DNA of 64,000 nucleotides from Pisolithus tinctorius. Its lineage: Eukaryota > Basidiomycota > Agaricomycetes > Boletales > Pisolithaceae. The position numbers and the translations under genes were made by a program. The DNA lies in NCBI GenBank assembly GCA_024663395.1, contig JANFAH010000043.1:62001-126000 (forward strand), given 5' to 3'. The first letter of the stretch is position 1, and the number at the start of each line of letters is the position of its first letter. Below the pieces are notes generated by a model, which saw only the letters and a list, made by a program, of their open reading frames with translations, made no database searches and was not told the DNA's origin. Positions 34,101-43,276 of the stretch are shown piece by piece.

Positions 34101-34863
34101 TCATGTCTACTGTAACTACCAACAAGACAACTGGGCTGAGCTGTTACCTCTAGCGGAGTTCGCCTTCAACAACGCACCAAGTGCGACGACTGGAGTTTCT
34201 CCCTTCTTCGCTAACAAGGGATACCATCCAAACTTGTCTGTGGTCCTTGACCAAGACTTCACCTCTCTGAGGGCTCACAACTACATCGTCGAGCTCTCCG
34301 CCCTTCATGACTTCCTCTGCTCTGAAATGTCCGCTGCTCAACAGCGCTACCAGGGTCCAGCAGATGCTAAACGCATACCTCCACCTGAGTTCAAGGTCAG
34401 AGAACAGGCCTACGTCAAAGCCAAGTACTTCCGCTCAACTCGTCCTTTGGAAAAACTATCCGAAAAGTACTTAGGTCCGTTCACCATCTTGGCCAGGCCA
34501 GGTACACATTCTGTCACCCTTAAGCTCCCTGACTCTATGCGCTCGGTACATCCGGTCTTCCATGTCTCACAACTGGAAGCCGCAGCGGCTAACCCTTTCT
34601 CAAACCGACAACAACCTCCGCCTCCACCAGTGGATGTCGATGGTGACCTTGAGTACGAGGTATCAGAGATACTCGACTCTAAGGTGGACCGCCGTCGCCG
34701 CCACTGTCAACTCTTGTATCTAGTCCGCTGGGCTGGTTACGAGAACACCGACGAAGAAACCTCTTGGTTGCTTGCAACTGAGCTGGATCACACTTCCGAC
34801 ATAGTATCCGCTTTCCATGAACGCTATCCACACAAACCTGGCCTGTACCAAACTCCGCCATAG
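31141..34863 (+). CDS. pol: Pol of the inner element: protease, RT, RNase H, integrase with chromodomain
   Basis: About 1240 uninterrupted codons, expressed by frameshift; no ATG is needed. Counting from 31201: protease IDSGS at 36-40; RT about 280-450 with YLDD near 414-417; RNase H ETDASDYAIAG near 560. The integrase has an HHCC finger at about 785-835 (HPLAGHFG..CTACGRSK), catalytic Asp in MDFIEH near 860, Asp in TSDRGPEF near 920, and Glu in DGQTERTNQ near 957. A GPY/F module (KYLGPFTILARPG) lies near 1090 and a chromodomain at about 1150-1210 (YEVSEILDSK..YLVRWAGY..SWL). All catalytic residues are present, so this polyprotein could be active. Confidence 0.95.
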   Translation, partial: KLVRSSRELAQPGGSVEPNCVPPDIRLNASALSSPNSLLPSVTLLDYSVDTVSVLIDSGSSHCFVDPSVIKKYAIPVSSVSPPIPLRLFDGSTNAVISQEVDLSLRFPSGDVNSTSFYVTPLDSSCSLVLGHNWLTCFNLSIDWVLGSISFKPLLQGMPTPQAPSSPSAATSAPDPTPSAPFAAPTAPPTDSPHSAPLISLINAAAYVRACALPGSRQFRLQLSADDVKLRASSASSPPPDLSSVPSEYHEFADIFSKDKATELPPHRSFDLKINLEEGASPPIGTIYSLSLPELEALRTFIDEHLGYGFIKQSTSAHGAPVLFVKKKDGSLRLCVDYRGLNKITKKDRYPLPLISDLLDSPSHAKVYTKIDLHHAYHLVRIADGDEWKTAFRTRYGSYEWRVMPFSLTNVPAAFQRFVNSILADMLDVCVVVYLDDILIYSQNMESHREHVKEVLHRLQKHGLYAKPEKCKFHSDSVEYLSYVLSPSGLTMSTEKVQAVHNWPEPRKVQDIQSFLGFANFYRRFINNYSDIVVPLTRLTRKGAPWNFSEECHSTFLRLKDAFSSAPILTHWVPDAPLTVETDASDYAIAGILSITCSDGELHPVTFYSRTMTAPELNYDTHDKELLAIFEAFRHWRHCLEGSTLPVDVVTDHKNLEYFSTSKVLTRRQARWSEYLSRFNLSIHFRPGCLGAKPDALTRRWDVYPKGGDSDYAQVNPHNLCPMFTQEQLASSLRTTTLMAPVLRAAMVFDVECLHSNIISALPSDPVSASHLPTPTKPRWSLDSDGLLRLDGHIFVPDIDDLRLRVLRFKHDHPLAGHFGQNRTLELVRRDYVWPNLRSDVKEYVRSCTACGRSKTPRHRPYGLLKQLPVPERPWNSISMDFIEHLPNSNGYSAILVVVDRLSKQAVFIPTHDSVTSTELAKLFLTHVFSKHGVPANVTSDRGPEFVSHFFHSLGKALNMCLHFTSGYHPDGDGQTERTNQTLEQYLHVYCNYQQDNWAELLPLAEFAFNNAPSATTGVSPFFANKGYHPNLSVVLDQDFTSLRAHNYIVELSALHDFLCSEMSAAQQRYQGPADAKRIPPPEFKVREQAYVKAKYFRSTRPLEKLSEKYLGPFTILARPGTHSVTLKLPDSMRSVHPVFHVSQLEAAAANPFSNRQQPPPPPVDVDGDLEYEVSEILDSKVDRRRRHCQLLYLVRWAGYENTDEETSWLLATELDHTSDIVSAFHERYPHKPGLYQTPP

Positions 34864-35059
34864 TACTCCGCCCACATAAACTTCCTCCACGGGCCAACTC
34901 CGCCTCTTACCGAACTATCTTAAGTACTTTAGAATTTTCTCCGCTTATCCGTTTCACTTCTCAGAGTCACAAACAAAATCACAAGTCTATCTCATAGTAA
35001 TACAAAATATACAAACTAAAAACAAAGACAAAAAAAAAAAAAGAGAAAACAAAACTACT

Positions 35060-36295
35060 TTACTCTTCCATCGCTTGTTCTCCGCCACCCTCCTGTTCTT
35101 CACCGCCTTCCTGCTCTCCTTCAACTTCTTCCTCATTATCCCCCTCCACACCTTCGTCCGCTTCCTCTTGCTGGTCCTCCGCCGCCTCTGACTGAGGCCT
35201 TTTCCAACCTCCTCCTGTGCGCTCGAGTTCAGCCAGTCTGGCTTCACGCGCGTCTTCCCTTCTCCTCATCTCCGCCCACTCCGCCCATGCGTGGTACATC
35301 CCCCACTCGTCGGCAGTCCGCTCCGCTGCCTCCGCCATCCGCTCTGCTGCCTCTGCCATCCTCTCAAAGGCTGTCGCAGCCATTTCATGCACCGCCGCAT
35401 ACCTCTCTGCAGCCTGCAGCTGCCGCTCCCGCTCCCACTCTGTCCACCAGGAGGAGACCCCCGAGGGTCCCTCGAGCGGCATCTCTGGCTCCTCCTCGTC
35501 CTCTCCGCCTGCCTCCCGCTCGTCGTCCACTTCCTCTGTCTCCGTCGCTCTCTCCTTTCCCTTCCCTCGCGTCCTCTTCTTCTTCTCTCCTCGGGAACTC
35601 CCCGTCCCTGCTCTCTTCCGCGAGGGCCCCGCCGCCACCTCTTCCCACGTCCAGCTGCACGTCTTCTTTTTGTTATGGCAGGGCACACAGGCCCTGGTCT
35701 TGCCTTGTCCTGGCTCACACTGGCCCGCCATCAGACTCGCTACGCAGCGAGTGCAGGGGGGCCGCCTGGTCACGGTGACCACCACAGAGGCCCCAGGCAC
35801 CTTCTGGGCGGTGTTGACGTCGTACATCGCGCCGGTCAACCTGAAATAGAGTAAGGTCAAAAAATAATAAAAATAATAGGTCAGCTCCGCCTGGCTTGCA
35901 GTAATCTGCTACTCACCTCTGTGCGGCCTCATCCCTCCTGGCCTGGGCTCTCTGCCTCTGCCTCTCCGCCTCTTCCTCTGCCGCCCTCTTCTGTCGAGCC
36001 TCCTCTTCCTCTGCCGCCCTTTGCCTCTGGGCCTCCTCTTCCGCTCCGCCTCCAACTGCTCCTCCTCTGCCTTCCGCCTCTTGGCCTCCTCGCGCTTGGC
36101 CTTGCGCTCTGCCTTGCGCTCTCTCTCTCTCCGCTCGGCCTCCTCTCATCGGCGCGCCTTCTCCGTGGATTTCTCTCGCTCGGTGTCGGTGGAGTCGTCG
36201 GTGAGGACGACCAGCTCTTCATCCGTGACTTGGGAGTAGTCGCGAACGTGGCCGGGGGTTGGCTGGGGGGTGTTGCTCTGGCGCTGGGAAGGCAT
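35060..36295 (-). CDS. Antisense accessory gene of the inner element: coiled-coil protein with Cys cluster, one TGA
   Basis: Exons 36295-35917 and 35840-35060 (minus strand), GT-AG intron 35841-35916. Exon 1 begins MPSQRQSN, has 'LVVLTDDSTDTERE', then a long Arg/Glu/Ala-rich coiled coil, with one TGA at 36148-36146 where CGA is expected. Exon 2 starts LTGAMYDVNTAQKVPGAS and has CTRC-x8-C-x9-CVPC-x6-C, close to a Zn(II)2Cys6 cluster. A Lys/Arg-rich stretch, a second coiled coil (WEREREL/AAERMAEAAER-type repeats) and an acidic tail ending AMEE follow. The intron runs against the element's transcript, so reverse transcription would not remove it. Its position between pol and the polypurine tract and its relative at 62985 suggest an element-encoded nuclear factor. 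The function is an inference. Confidence 0.75.
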
Positions 36296-36488
36296 GGTGA
36301 TGGGGGAAAAGGACGAAGGTTCGGTACCCTAACACGTGTTTTTAAGCGGTACTTCGAACTCCGACGGAGCTCCGCCGTGGCTAAAGCCATCATCCTCAAG
36401 GCATCAAAATAATTTCAAATGATCAACTTGTGTTGATCTCGTCCCGTACATGCGGCCTTCAGGGGTTCAGGCCCTAAGGGGGGGGCAC
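36296..36488 (-). promoter_or_regulatory. Upstream region of the antisense gene, with palindromes and the polypurine tract
   Basis: It contains AACACGTGTT (perfect palindrome with an E-box core) near 36332, GATCAACTTGTGTTGATC at 36421-36438 (7-bp arms), and the plus-strand polypurine tract AAGGGGGGGG at 36476-36485 followed by CAC and the LTR. The outer element keeps the second palindrome (40351-40368) and has CACATG in place of CACGTG. Confidence 0.55.
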
Positions 36489-37202
36489 TGTCATAACCGT
36501 GCGTTCGTCATAGGTCTTTGCTCACTCCGCATCCCTTTCCGCTGTTCATCCACTCACTCCGCACCAACTCCGCCCAACTTCTGTTGGTTGCGAACCATCT
36601 CCGCTCTGACTGCTGTCGGACTTGTGTTGCCCTCCTACCGGACTGAGCAGTCCGTTCTCTGAGGGGTCATGTGACTACCTTCGCAGTCAGGTACTCCACA
36701 GCGCGCTCACCACATGGTCCAGCACCTGGACTGTTTCCTTTTCTGGATGTTCTGTGTTACCCGTGTGTATGTCCTCCGTCTACCCTTCATTCGTCGTCCA
36801 GGAAATTTTACTTGAAAACTTATGAGTCTCTGTATGTCAGTTCCGATTCCGGTTACTGTACCCCCATAGCAGTATAAAAGCATGTACTGTACTCCGCTGT
36901 TCTTCAGTACGAATATCAACTTAGTTCCTACTCCCTCCGATTCCGTCTTCTGTCTGTCGGAGTTATCTCCGACTCTCCGTCTGTACTCTCCCTCTGAAAT
37001 ACGAGGGCTGAGATTGTGCAAGGGGGTAGCGCACGAGCTAAACCCGACGCCCTCACTCCACTCTGCCTTTGTCTTGGCGGTCTTCGTTCCTGCCGACACT
37101 CCGCTAGTCGGAGTTCTGTTCTTCTGTGTCGGACTTGCTTCTGGACCCCCCTCTAGACCTTATTAAGCATCGGAGTTGGTCGGAGTAGGCCCGGACTTGA
37201 CA
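36489..37202 (+). repeat. Inner element, 3' LTR
   Basis: 714 bp, matching the 5' LTR apart from transitions, chiefly at CpG. The palindrome here reads CGGACTGAGCAGTCCG: both arms have changed in a matching way. Confidence 0.95.
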
Positions 37203-37207
37203 GGGAT

Positions 37208-38803
37208 AGGGACTACACCCAGGTAAATCCTCACAATCTCTGCCCTATGTTTACACAGGAGCAACTTGCGTCGTCCCTCCATACCACCACCCTCTTGGCA
37301 CCTGTACTCCATGCCACCATGGTCTTCGATGTTGAGTGCTTGCACTCCGACATCATCTCTGCCCTACCCTCTAACCCTGTCTCCACCAGCCATCTCCCAA
37401 CTCCGACTAAGCCTCGGTGGTCCCTGGACTCCGATGGTCTACTCCACCTTGACAGTCGTATCTTTGTCCCTGACATTGATGACCTCCACCTTCAAGTGCT
37501 TTGGTTCAAGCATGATCATCCTCTAGCAGGCCATTTCGGGCAAAACCGCACCCTAGAACTTGTCCACAGGGACTATGTGTGGCCCAACCTCCGCTCTGAC
37601 GTGAAAGAATACATCAGGTCTTGCACTGCCTGTGGACAGAGCAAAACTCTGTGCCACCGCCCTTATGGTCTACTGAAGCAACTCCCCATCCCAGAGAGAC
37701 CTTGGAACTCCATCTCCATGGACTTCATTGAACACCTCCCCAACTCCAATGGCTACTCCACCATACTCGTGGTAGTGGACCACCTCTCAAAGCAAGCGGT
37801 GTTCATCCCCACCCACAACTCTGTCACCTCCGCTGAACTTGCTAAGCTCTTCCTTACCCATGTCTTCTCCAAGCACAGAGTACCAGCTAATGTCACCTCT
37901 GACAAAGGTCCTGAGTTTGTCTCACACTTCTTCCGCTCTTTAGGAAAGGCCCTTGATATGTGTCTTCACTTCACTTCGGGTTACCACCCAGAAGGCAATG
38001 GCCAGACCGAGTGAATGAACCAGACCCTCAAACAATACCTTCGTGTCTACTGCAACTACCAACAAGACAACTGGGCTGAGCTGTTACCTCTAGCAGAGTT
38101 TGCTTTCAACAACACACCAAGTGCGACTGCCGGAGTTTCTCCCTTCTTCACTAACAAGGGATACCATCCAAACTTGTCTGTGGTCCTTGACCAAGACTTC
38201 ACCTCTCCGAGGGCTCACAACTACATCGTCGAGCTCTCCGCCCTTCATGACTTCCTCTGCTCTGAAATGTCCGCCACTCAACAGCGCTACCAGGGTCCAG
38301 CAGATGCTAAACGCATACCTCCACCTGAGTTCAAGGTCGGAGAACAGGCCTACGTCAAAGCCAAGTACTTCCGCTCCACTCATCCTTTGGAAAAACTCTC
38401 TGAAAAGTACTTAGGTCCATTCACCATCCTGGCCAGGCCAGGTACGCATTCTGTCACCCTTAATCTCCCTGACTCTATGTGCTTGGTACATCCAGTCTTC
38501 CATGTCTCACAACTGGAAGCCGCAGCAGCTAACCCTTTCCCAAACTGGCAACAACCTCTGCCTCCGCCAGTGGATGTCAATGGTGACCTTGAGTACGAAG
38601 TATCAGAGATACTCAACTCTAAGGTGGACCGCCATCGCTGCCACTGTCAACTCTTGTATCTAGTCCGCTGGGCTGGTTATGAGAACACTGACAAAGAAAC
38701 CTCTTGGTTGCTTGCAACTGAGCTAGATCACGCTTCCGACATAGTATCCGCTTTCCATGAATGCTATCCACACAAACCTGGCCCGTACCAACTTCCGCCA
38801 TAA
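37208..38803 (+). pseudogene. pol of the outer element, 3' part (integrase, chromodomain)
   Basis: It resumes exactly after the second GGGAT with the sequence that follows YPKGGD in the intact copy. The integrase finger, MDFIEH and TSDKGPEF sites are readable. A TGA at 38012 (inner copy: CGA) cuts the region right after GQTE. The chromodomain (YEVSEILNSK..LVRWAGY) follows and the frame ends at TAA 38801-38803. Confidence 0.9.
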
Positions 38804-38985
38804 TACTCCGCCTACATAAACCTCCTCTGTGGGCCAACTCCGCCTCTTACCGAACTACCTTAAGTACTTTAGAATTTTCTCCACTTATCCGTTTCACTTC
38901 TCAGAGTCACAAACAAAATCACAAGTCTATCTCGTAGTAATACAAAATATACAAACTAAAGACAAAAAAGAAAACAAAAACTACT

Positions 38986-40224
38986 CTACTCTTCCATCAC
39001 TTGTCCTCCGTCACCCTCCTGTTCTTCTCCGCCTTCCTTCTCTCCTCCGACTTCTTCCTCTTCCTCGTTATCCCCCTCCACACCTTCGTCCACTTCCTTG
39101 TTCTTGTCCTCCTCTGCCTCCGACTGAGGCCTCTTCCATCCTCCACCTGTGCACTCAAGCTCAGCCATCCTGGCCTCTCGCACATCCTCCCTCCTCCTCA
39201 TCTCGGCCCACTCTGCCCAGGCACAGTACAGTGCCCACTCATCGGCTGTCCGCTCTGCAGCCACCACCATCTGCTCTGCTGCCCTTGCCATCCTCTTGAA
39301 GGCTGTCGCAGCCTTCTCATGCGCTGCCACGTACCTCTCTGCAGCCTGCAGCTGCCACTCCTGCTCCCACTCTGTCCACCAGGAGGAGACCCCCGCTTCT
39401 AAGGGTCCCTTGTGCGGTGTTGCTGGCTCCTCCTCGTCTTCTCTGCCTACCTCCTGCTCGTCATCCGCTTCCTCCGTCTCTGTCACTTTCTCCTTTCCCT
39501 TCCCTCACGTCCTCTTCTTCTTCTCTCCTCAGGAACTCCCTGTCCCTGCTCTCTTCTGCGAGGGTCCCGCCACTGCCTCTTCCTGCGTCCAACTGCAGGT
39601 GTTCTTCTGGTTGTGGCAGGGCACGCAGGCCCTGGTCTTACCTTGCCCTGGCTCACACTGACCCGCTGTCAGACTCACTATGCAGCAAGTGCAAGGGGGC
39701 CACCTGGTCGTGGTGACCACCACAGAGGTCCCAGGGACCCTCTGGGCGGTGTTGACATCGTAGACCACGCCGCTTAACCTGAAATAAAAATACAAGTCAG
39801 CTCCGCCTGACTTGTAGGATTCTGTCACTCACCTTTGCACGGCCTCATCCTGCCTGGCCTGGGCCCTCTGCCTCTGCTTCTCTGCCTCTTCTGCCGCTCT
39901 CTGTCTTTGCCTTTTGGCCTCTTCATCTGCCACCTTCTTCCACTGCACTTCCTCCTCCTCTCTCTGCCTCCGCTCCGCCTCCTGCCGCGCCTCTTCTGCC
40001 TTTCATCGCTTGGCCTCCTCTCATTTGGCCTTGCGCTCCACCTCGCATTCTCGCTCCTTCTTCTCCGCCTCTTCTTGCCGACGTGCCTTCTCCACTGTCA
40101 TCTCGTGCTCGGTGTCTGTCAAGTCGTCTGTAAGGACGACTAGGTCATCGTTGGCGACCTGGGAGTAGTCACGAGAGTGACCAGGGGTGGGCTGGGGGGT
40201 TTTGTTCTGATGCTGAGAGGACAT
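38986..40224 (-). pseudogene. Antisense accessory gene of the outer element, decayed
   Basis: Exons 40224-39833 and 39778-38986, GT-AG intron 39779-39832 at the same place as in the inner copy but shorter (54 versus 76 nt). It begins MSSQHQNKTPQPTPGHSRDY. The cysteine cluster reads CTCC..C..CVPC-x6-C (an Arg codon lost to Cys). TGA stops near 40020, 40005 and 39529 remove function. Conservation of the gene and of its intron in both copies supports a real gene rather than a chance antisense frame. Confidence 0.8.
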
Positions 40225-40392
40225 GATGATGGGGGGATGGGATATGAAGGATCGGTACCCTAACACATGTTTTTAAGCAGAACTTCGAACTCCAATGGAG
40301 CTCTGCCGCAGCTAAACCCATTATCCTCGAGGCATCAAAATAATTTCAAATGATCAACTCGTGTTGATCTCATTCCATACATGCGGCCTTCA

Positions 40393-40403
40393 GGGGGGGG
40401 CAC
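40393..40403 (+). promoter_or_regulatory. Polypurine tract of the outer element
   Basis: A run of eight G followed by CAC directly before the 3' LTR, as in the inner copy. Confidence 0.7.
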
Positions 40404-41117
40404 TGTCATAACCGTGTGTTCACACTAAGCCCTTACTCACTCCACACCCTACTCCACTGGTCATTCACTCGCTCCGCACCAACTCCACCCAACTTCTGTT
40501 GGTTGCGAACCATCTCCGCTCCGACTGCTGTCGGACTTGTGTTGCTCTCCTACCGGACCGAGTGGTGCATCCTCTGAGGGGTCATGTGACTACCTTCACA
40601 GTCAGGAACTCTGCAGTGCACTCACCGCATGGTCCAGTGCCTGGACTGTTTCCTTTTCTGGATGTTCTGTGTTACCCGTTCGTATGTCCTCCGTCTACCC
40701 TTCATTCATCATCCAGGAAATTTTACTTGAAAATTTATGAGTCTCCGTATGTCAGTTCCGATTCCGATTACTGTACCTCCATAGCAGTATAAAAGCATGT
40801 ACTGTACTCCGCTGCTCTTCAGTATGAATATCAACTTAGTTCCTACTCCCTCTGATTCTGTCTTCTGCCTGTTGGAGTTACCTCCGACTCTCCATCTGTA
40901 CTCTCCCTCTGAAATACGAGGGCTGAGATTGTGCAAGGGGGTAGCACATGAGCTAAACCTGACACCCTCACTCCACTCTGCCTTTGCTTCGGTGGTCTTC
41001 GTCTCTGCCAACACTCCACTAGTCGGAGTTCTGTTCCTGTGTGTCGGACTTGCTTCCGGACCCTCCTCTAGACCTTGTTTAGCATCGGAGTTGGTCAGAG
41101 TAAGCCCGGACTTGACA
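40404..41117 (+). repeat. Outer element, 3' LTR
   Basis: It matches 24912-25624. The following CTGGG is the target duplication. Confidence 0.95.
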
Positions 41118-41162
41118 CTGGGCGCATGCCATATTTAATACCTCACCTGGATTCCCCATGGC

Positions 41163-41908
41163 TTGGAAATTCCCCACACCTGCATGGAGATTCTCCCAAC
41201 CCACTTGGACATTCTCCACACTTGCTTGGAGATTCCCCACACCTGCTTGGAGATTCTCCCAACTCACTTGGAGATTCTCCACACTTGCTTGGAGATTCCC
41301 CATACCTGTTTGGAGAATCTCCCAACCCATTTGGTAAAAGCCTCATTTGGGTCCTTTTTGCTATGGGGAAAGTCCCATGGAGGCCCTATTTCAGCTGGAG
41401 AAAGCACCATTTGGGTCTTTTTTTTGCATGGAGAAAGGCCTATTAAGGCCCTATTTCAGCTGGAGAAACTCTCATTCTGGTCTATTTTTGCATGGAGAAA
41501 GTCCCATGGAGGTCCTATTTCAGCTGGAGAAACCCCCATTTGGGTCCTTTCTGGCATGGAGAATGTCCAATGGAGGTCCTATTTCAGCTGGGGAAACCCT
41601 CATTTGGGTCCTTATTGGCATGGAGAAAGTCCAATGGAGACCCTATTTCAGCTTGAGAAAGGCCCATATGGACCCCAGTCACTCTGACATATTTGGGGAA
41701 ACATATATTAATTGTGGAGAAATCCATTTCTCCAGCACTATCCCAGGAGAAATCCAAAGGGGGCCTGGAGAATCCCCAGGCATGGTGCTGGAGAAAAAAC
41801 TTTCCCCACCAGCAGTTGGGGATACCTGACCCATCAAGACCTCATAGGTATATACATCTGTAGAAATATGTAGACCTAATAGGTCTCCAAAGGTGGTTGA
41901 CTGAAGTG
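41163..41908 (-). repeat. Right inverted arm of the foldback element
   Basis: Mirror of 23176-23985 minus one 64-bp unit. It contains a 21-bp array (41163-41340), a 64-bp array (41345-41690) and the terminal segment with AGACCTAATAGGTCT near 41872. Confidence 0.9.
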
Positions 41909-41947
41909 TGTTAGCACCCATTTAAATACATACAGCAAGTGACTCAC

Positions 41948-42390
41948 CATGTGCCAGTTGAAACCAAACATTAGCAGCAGCTCTTGAAAGCACTGCATGA
42001 GGAGACATGGGGAGGTTGAACCTACAATGTCTTCTCCCCTCTTGAGTTGCAGGCAGTCTGGCCCATCAAAGACAAAGTAAGGGTGAAGTAGCATGCAAGA
42101 GAGAGCAGAAAGACAGTGGAAGATAATATCCATTTCATGTGATTGTCCTGTACTGGCTTGATGCCATGAAAACATGTTGACTGGCAAATGCATCCATGTG
42201 CTGGTGATATGTCATCTGTGAGGAATGAAGTGGACCATAGACAGCAGGCTACTAACCTGGCATTGAATCCCACTGTGAGCAATTGAACACCTCCTTCATT
42301 GCCAGATGGGTCGAACATTTCAGCAGCCAGCTGGCCAAGTGTGTAAGGCCTTGCTGTGGGCACAAGAAGCTTTGTATGGTCAGTATAACC
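41948..42390 (-). pseudogene. XPG/GEN1-like nuclease gene, 5' part
   Basis: Minus strand: TARPYTLGQLAAEMFDPSGN, then 'GGVQLLTVGFNAR' near 42265 (the N-terminal Asp motif GVDA now reads GFNA, as a CpG G-to-A change would give). After an intron come WMHLPVNMFSWHQAS and then 'HPYFVFDGPDCLQLKRGEDI' (the XPG-N signature VFDG..P..KRG), ending LLLMFGFNWHM with a GTGAGT donor at 41947. The next exon is at 23159, 18.8 kb away on the far side of the foldback element. The start codon is decayed, so the 5' limit is approximate. Confidence 0.75.
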
Positions 42391-42752
42391 ATGCCAATGA
42401 AATGGCAGAAAAAAACAATCACTGACAGGCCATAGCTTGCAGACTCTCATGTGTGGCAGACTCAGAGGACTCATTAGGAGGATGTTGACAGGGGGAGAAT
42501 GAGAGAGCTGGCTGATGTAAGCAAAGGCCAACACCAAGCTGACAAATATGAGTATGGCCACTGTCCAGTTGAATGCCTGGGCCATGGTGCAACCATCTTC
42601 TCTTTATCCAATGACTCTCTATTTCCACCACTGGCATCACTTCCTCTTCACATGCACAGGACATGTGTCATCATTGCTCAACCAATGGCATAGTTAGCTT
42701 GTTACATGTGGATGCCTCATGGTCTGTTTCCCTGTAGTATTTAGACTGCCAG

Positions 42753-43276
42753 TGTCAAGTTCAGGGTGTCTGGGTTGAGGCTGGACTGGAGACCAAAGTG
42801 GGCACAAGGCCAAGGAGTCAGGATCGAGAGGAGGGACAAAGGTACAGATGGGTGGACTGTTTGGACTTAGTGACTGAGGGTACAGCACTATTCCCTTGCA
42901 TCAGTCTCAGTCCGAGTCCAAGGCCGAGACAGGGTTATCAGAGTAACTTTGTTGATTTCAGACTGAGGGAATACAGGCCAAGTATCTACAGGTTTATATA
43001 CTAGAGACAACTATAGTACAGGGACCAGTAATGCTGGTCCTGCAAGGATTGCTAAGAAGATTGGTAAGACAAGTATTAGTAAGGTATGACAAAGACGATG
43101 GAGAATGGGACAGGTGGACCAGGGACAGGACCGGGCAGGATCCAACCAAAGTGACAGGCACTGCAAAGCAGTGTTCACCACACTAGACTAACTGGAGATA
43201 TAGGATTGGCAAGACCAAGGCCAGACTGAGTGAGTGTGAGGCCGAGTCTGGCTGGGGTCAAGACACAACTATGACA
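42753..43276 (-). mobile_element. Solo LTR, family B, target duplication GCCAG
   Basis: TGTCAAGT...CTATGACA on the plus strand, flanked by GCCAG at 42748-42752 and 43277-43281. It lies just upstream of the XPG-like gene's 5' end. Confidence 0.9.

Larger units (their letters stand above)
29104..37202 (+). mobile_element. Inner chromodomain Ty3/gypsy retrotransposon (family A), nearly intact; target duplication GGGAT
   Basis: The LTRs are 29104-29817 and 36489-37202 (714 bp each). GGGAT lies at 29099-29103 and 37203-37207. It is inserted between the RNase H and integrase parts of the outer element's pol. CpG is well preserved and the two LTRs differ mainly by C/T and G/A changes, so it is the younger copy. 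Chromoviruses carry an integrase chromodomain that targets heterochromatin, which fits insertion into a repeat island. Confidence 0.95.
24912..41117 (+). mobile_element. Outer chromodomain Ty3/gypsy retrotransposon (family A), split by a younger copy; target duplication CTGGG
   Basis: The LTRs at 24912-25624 and 40404-41117 run TGTCATAACC...ACTTGACA. CTGGG lies at 24907-24911 and at 41118-41122. Removing the inner element (29104-37202 plus one GGGAT) leaves about 8.1 kb, the same size as the inner copy. Gene order is gag, pol (protease, RT, RNase H, integrase, chromodomain), antisense gene, polypurine tract, LTR. It is dead: a 10-nt tandem duplication in gag near 25795, an extra A in a poly-A run near 27184-27190, and several TGA stops. 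Confidence 0.95.
23176..41908. mobile_element. Foldback-type DNA element with ~0.8-kb inverted arms, target duplication TGTTAGC, carrying nested LTR retrotransposons
   Basis: The left end CACTTCAGTCAACCACC (23176) and right end GGTGGTTGACTGAAGTG (41908) are inverted copies. They are flanked by TGTTAGC at 23169-23175 and 41909-41915. Outside these ends the two halves of one XPG-gene intron can be rejoined: donor GTGAGT at 41947, acceptor ATAAG at 23160. Without the LTR elements the unit is about 2.5 kb: two long arms rich in minisatellite, and a unique centre (23986-24911). No transposase gene is present, so it would have moved in trans. A 7-bp duplication fits no superfamily cleanly; with one degenerate base it could be the 8 bp of hAT elements. 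Confidence 0.8.

Noticed and set aside
35217..35854. Three long plus-strand frames opposite the antisense gene's second exon
   Set aside because: They are Leu/Ser/Pro-rich shadows of a high-GC, Glu/Arg-coding exon on the other strand; only the minus frame keeps an intron and the cysteine cluster in both copies.
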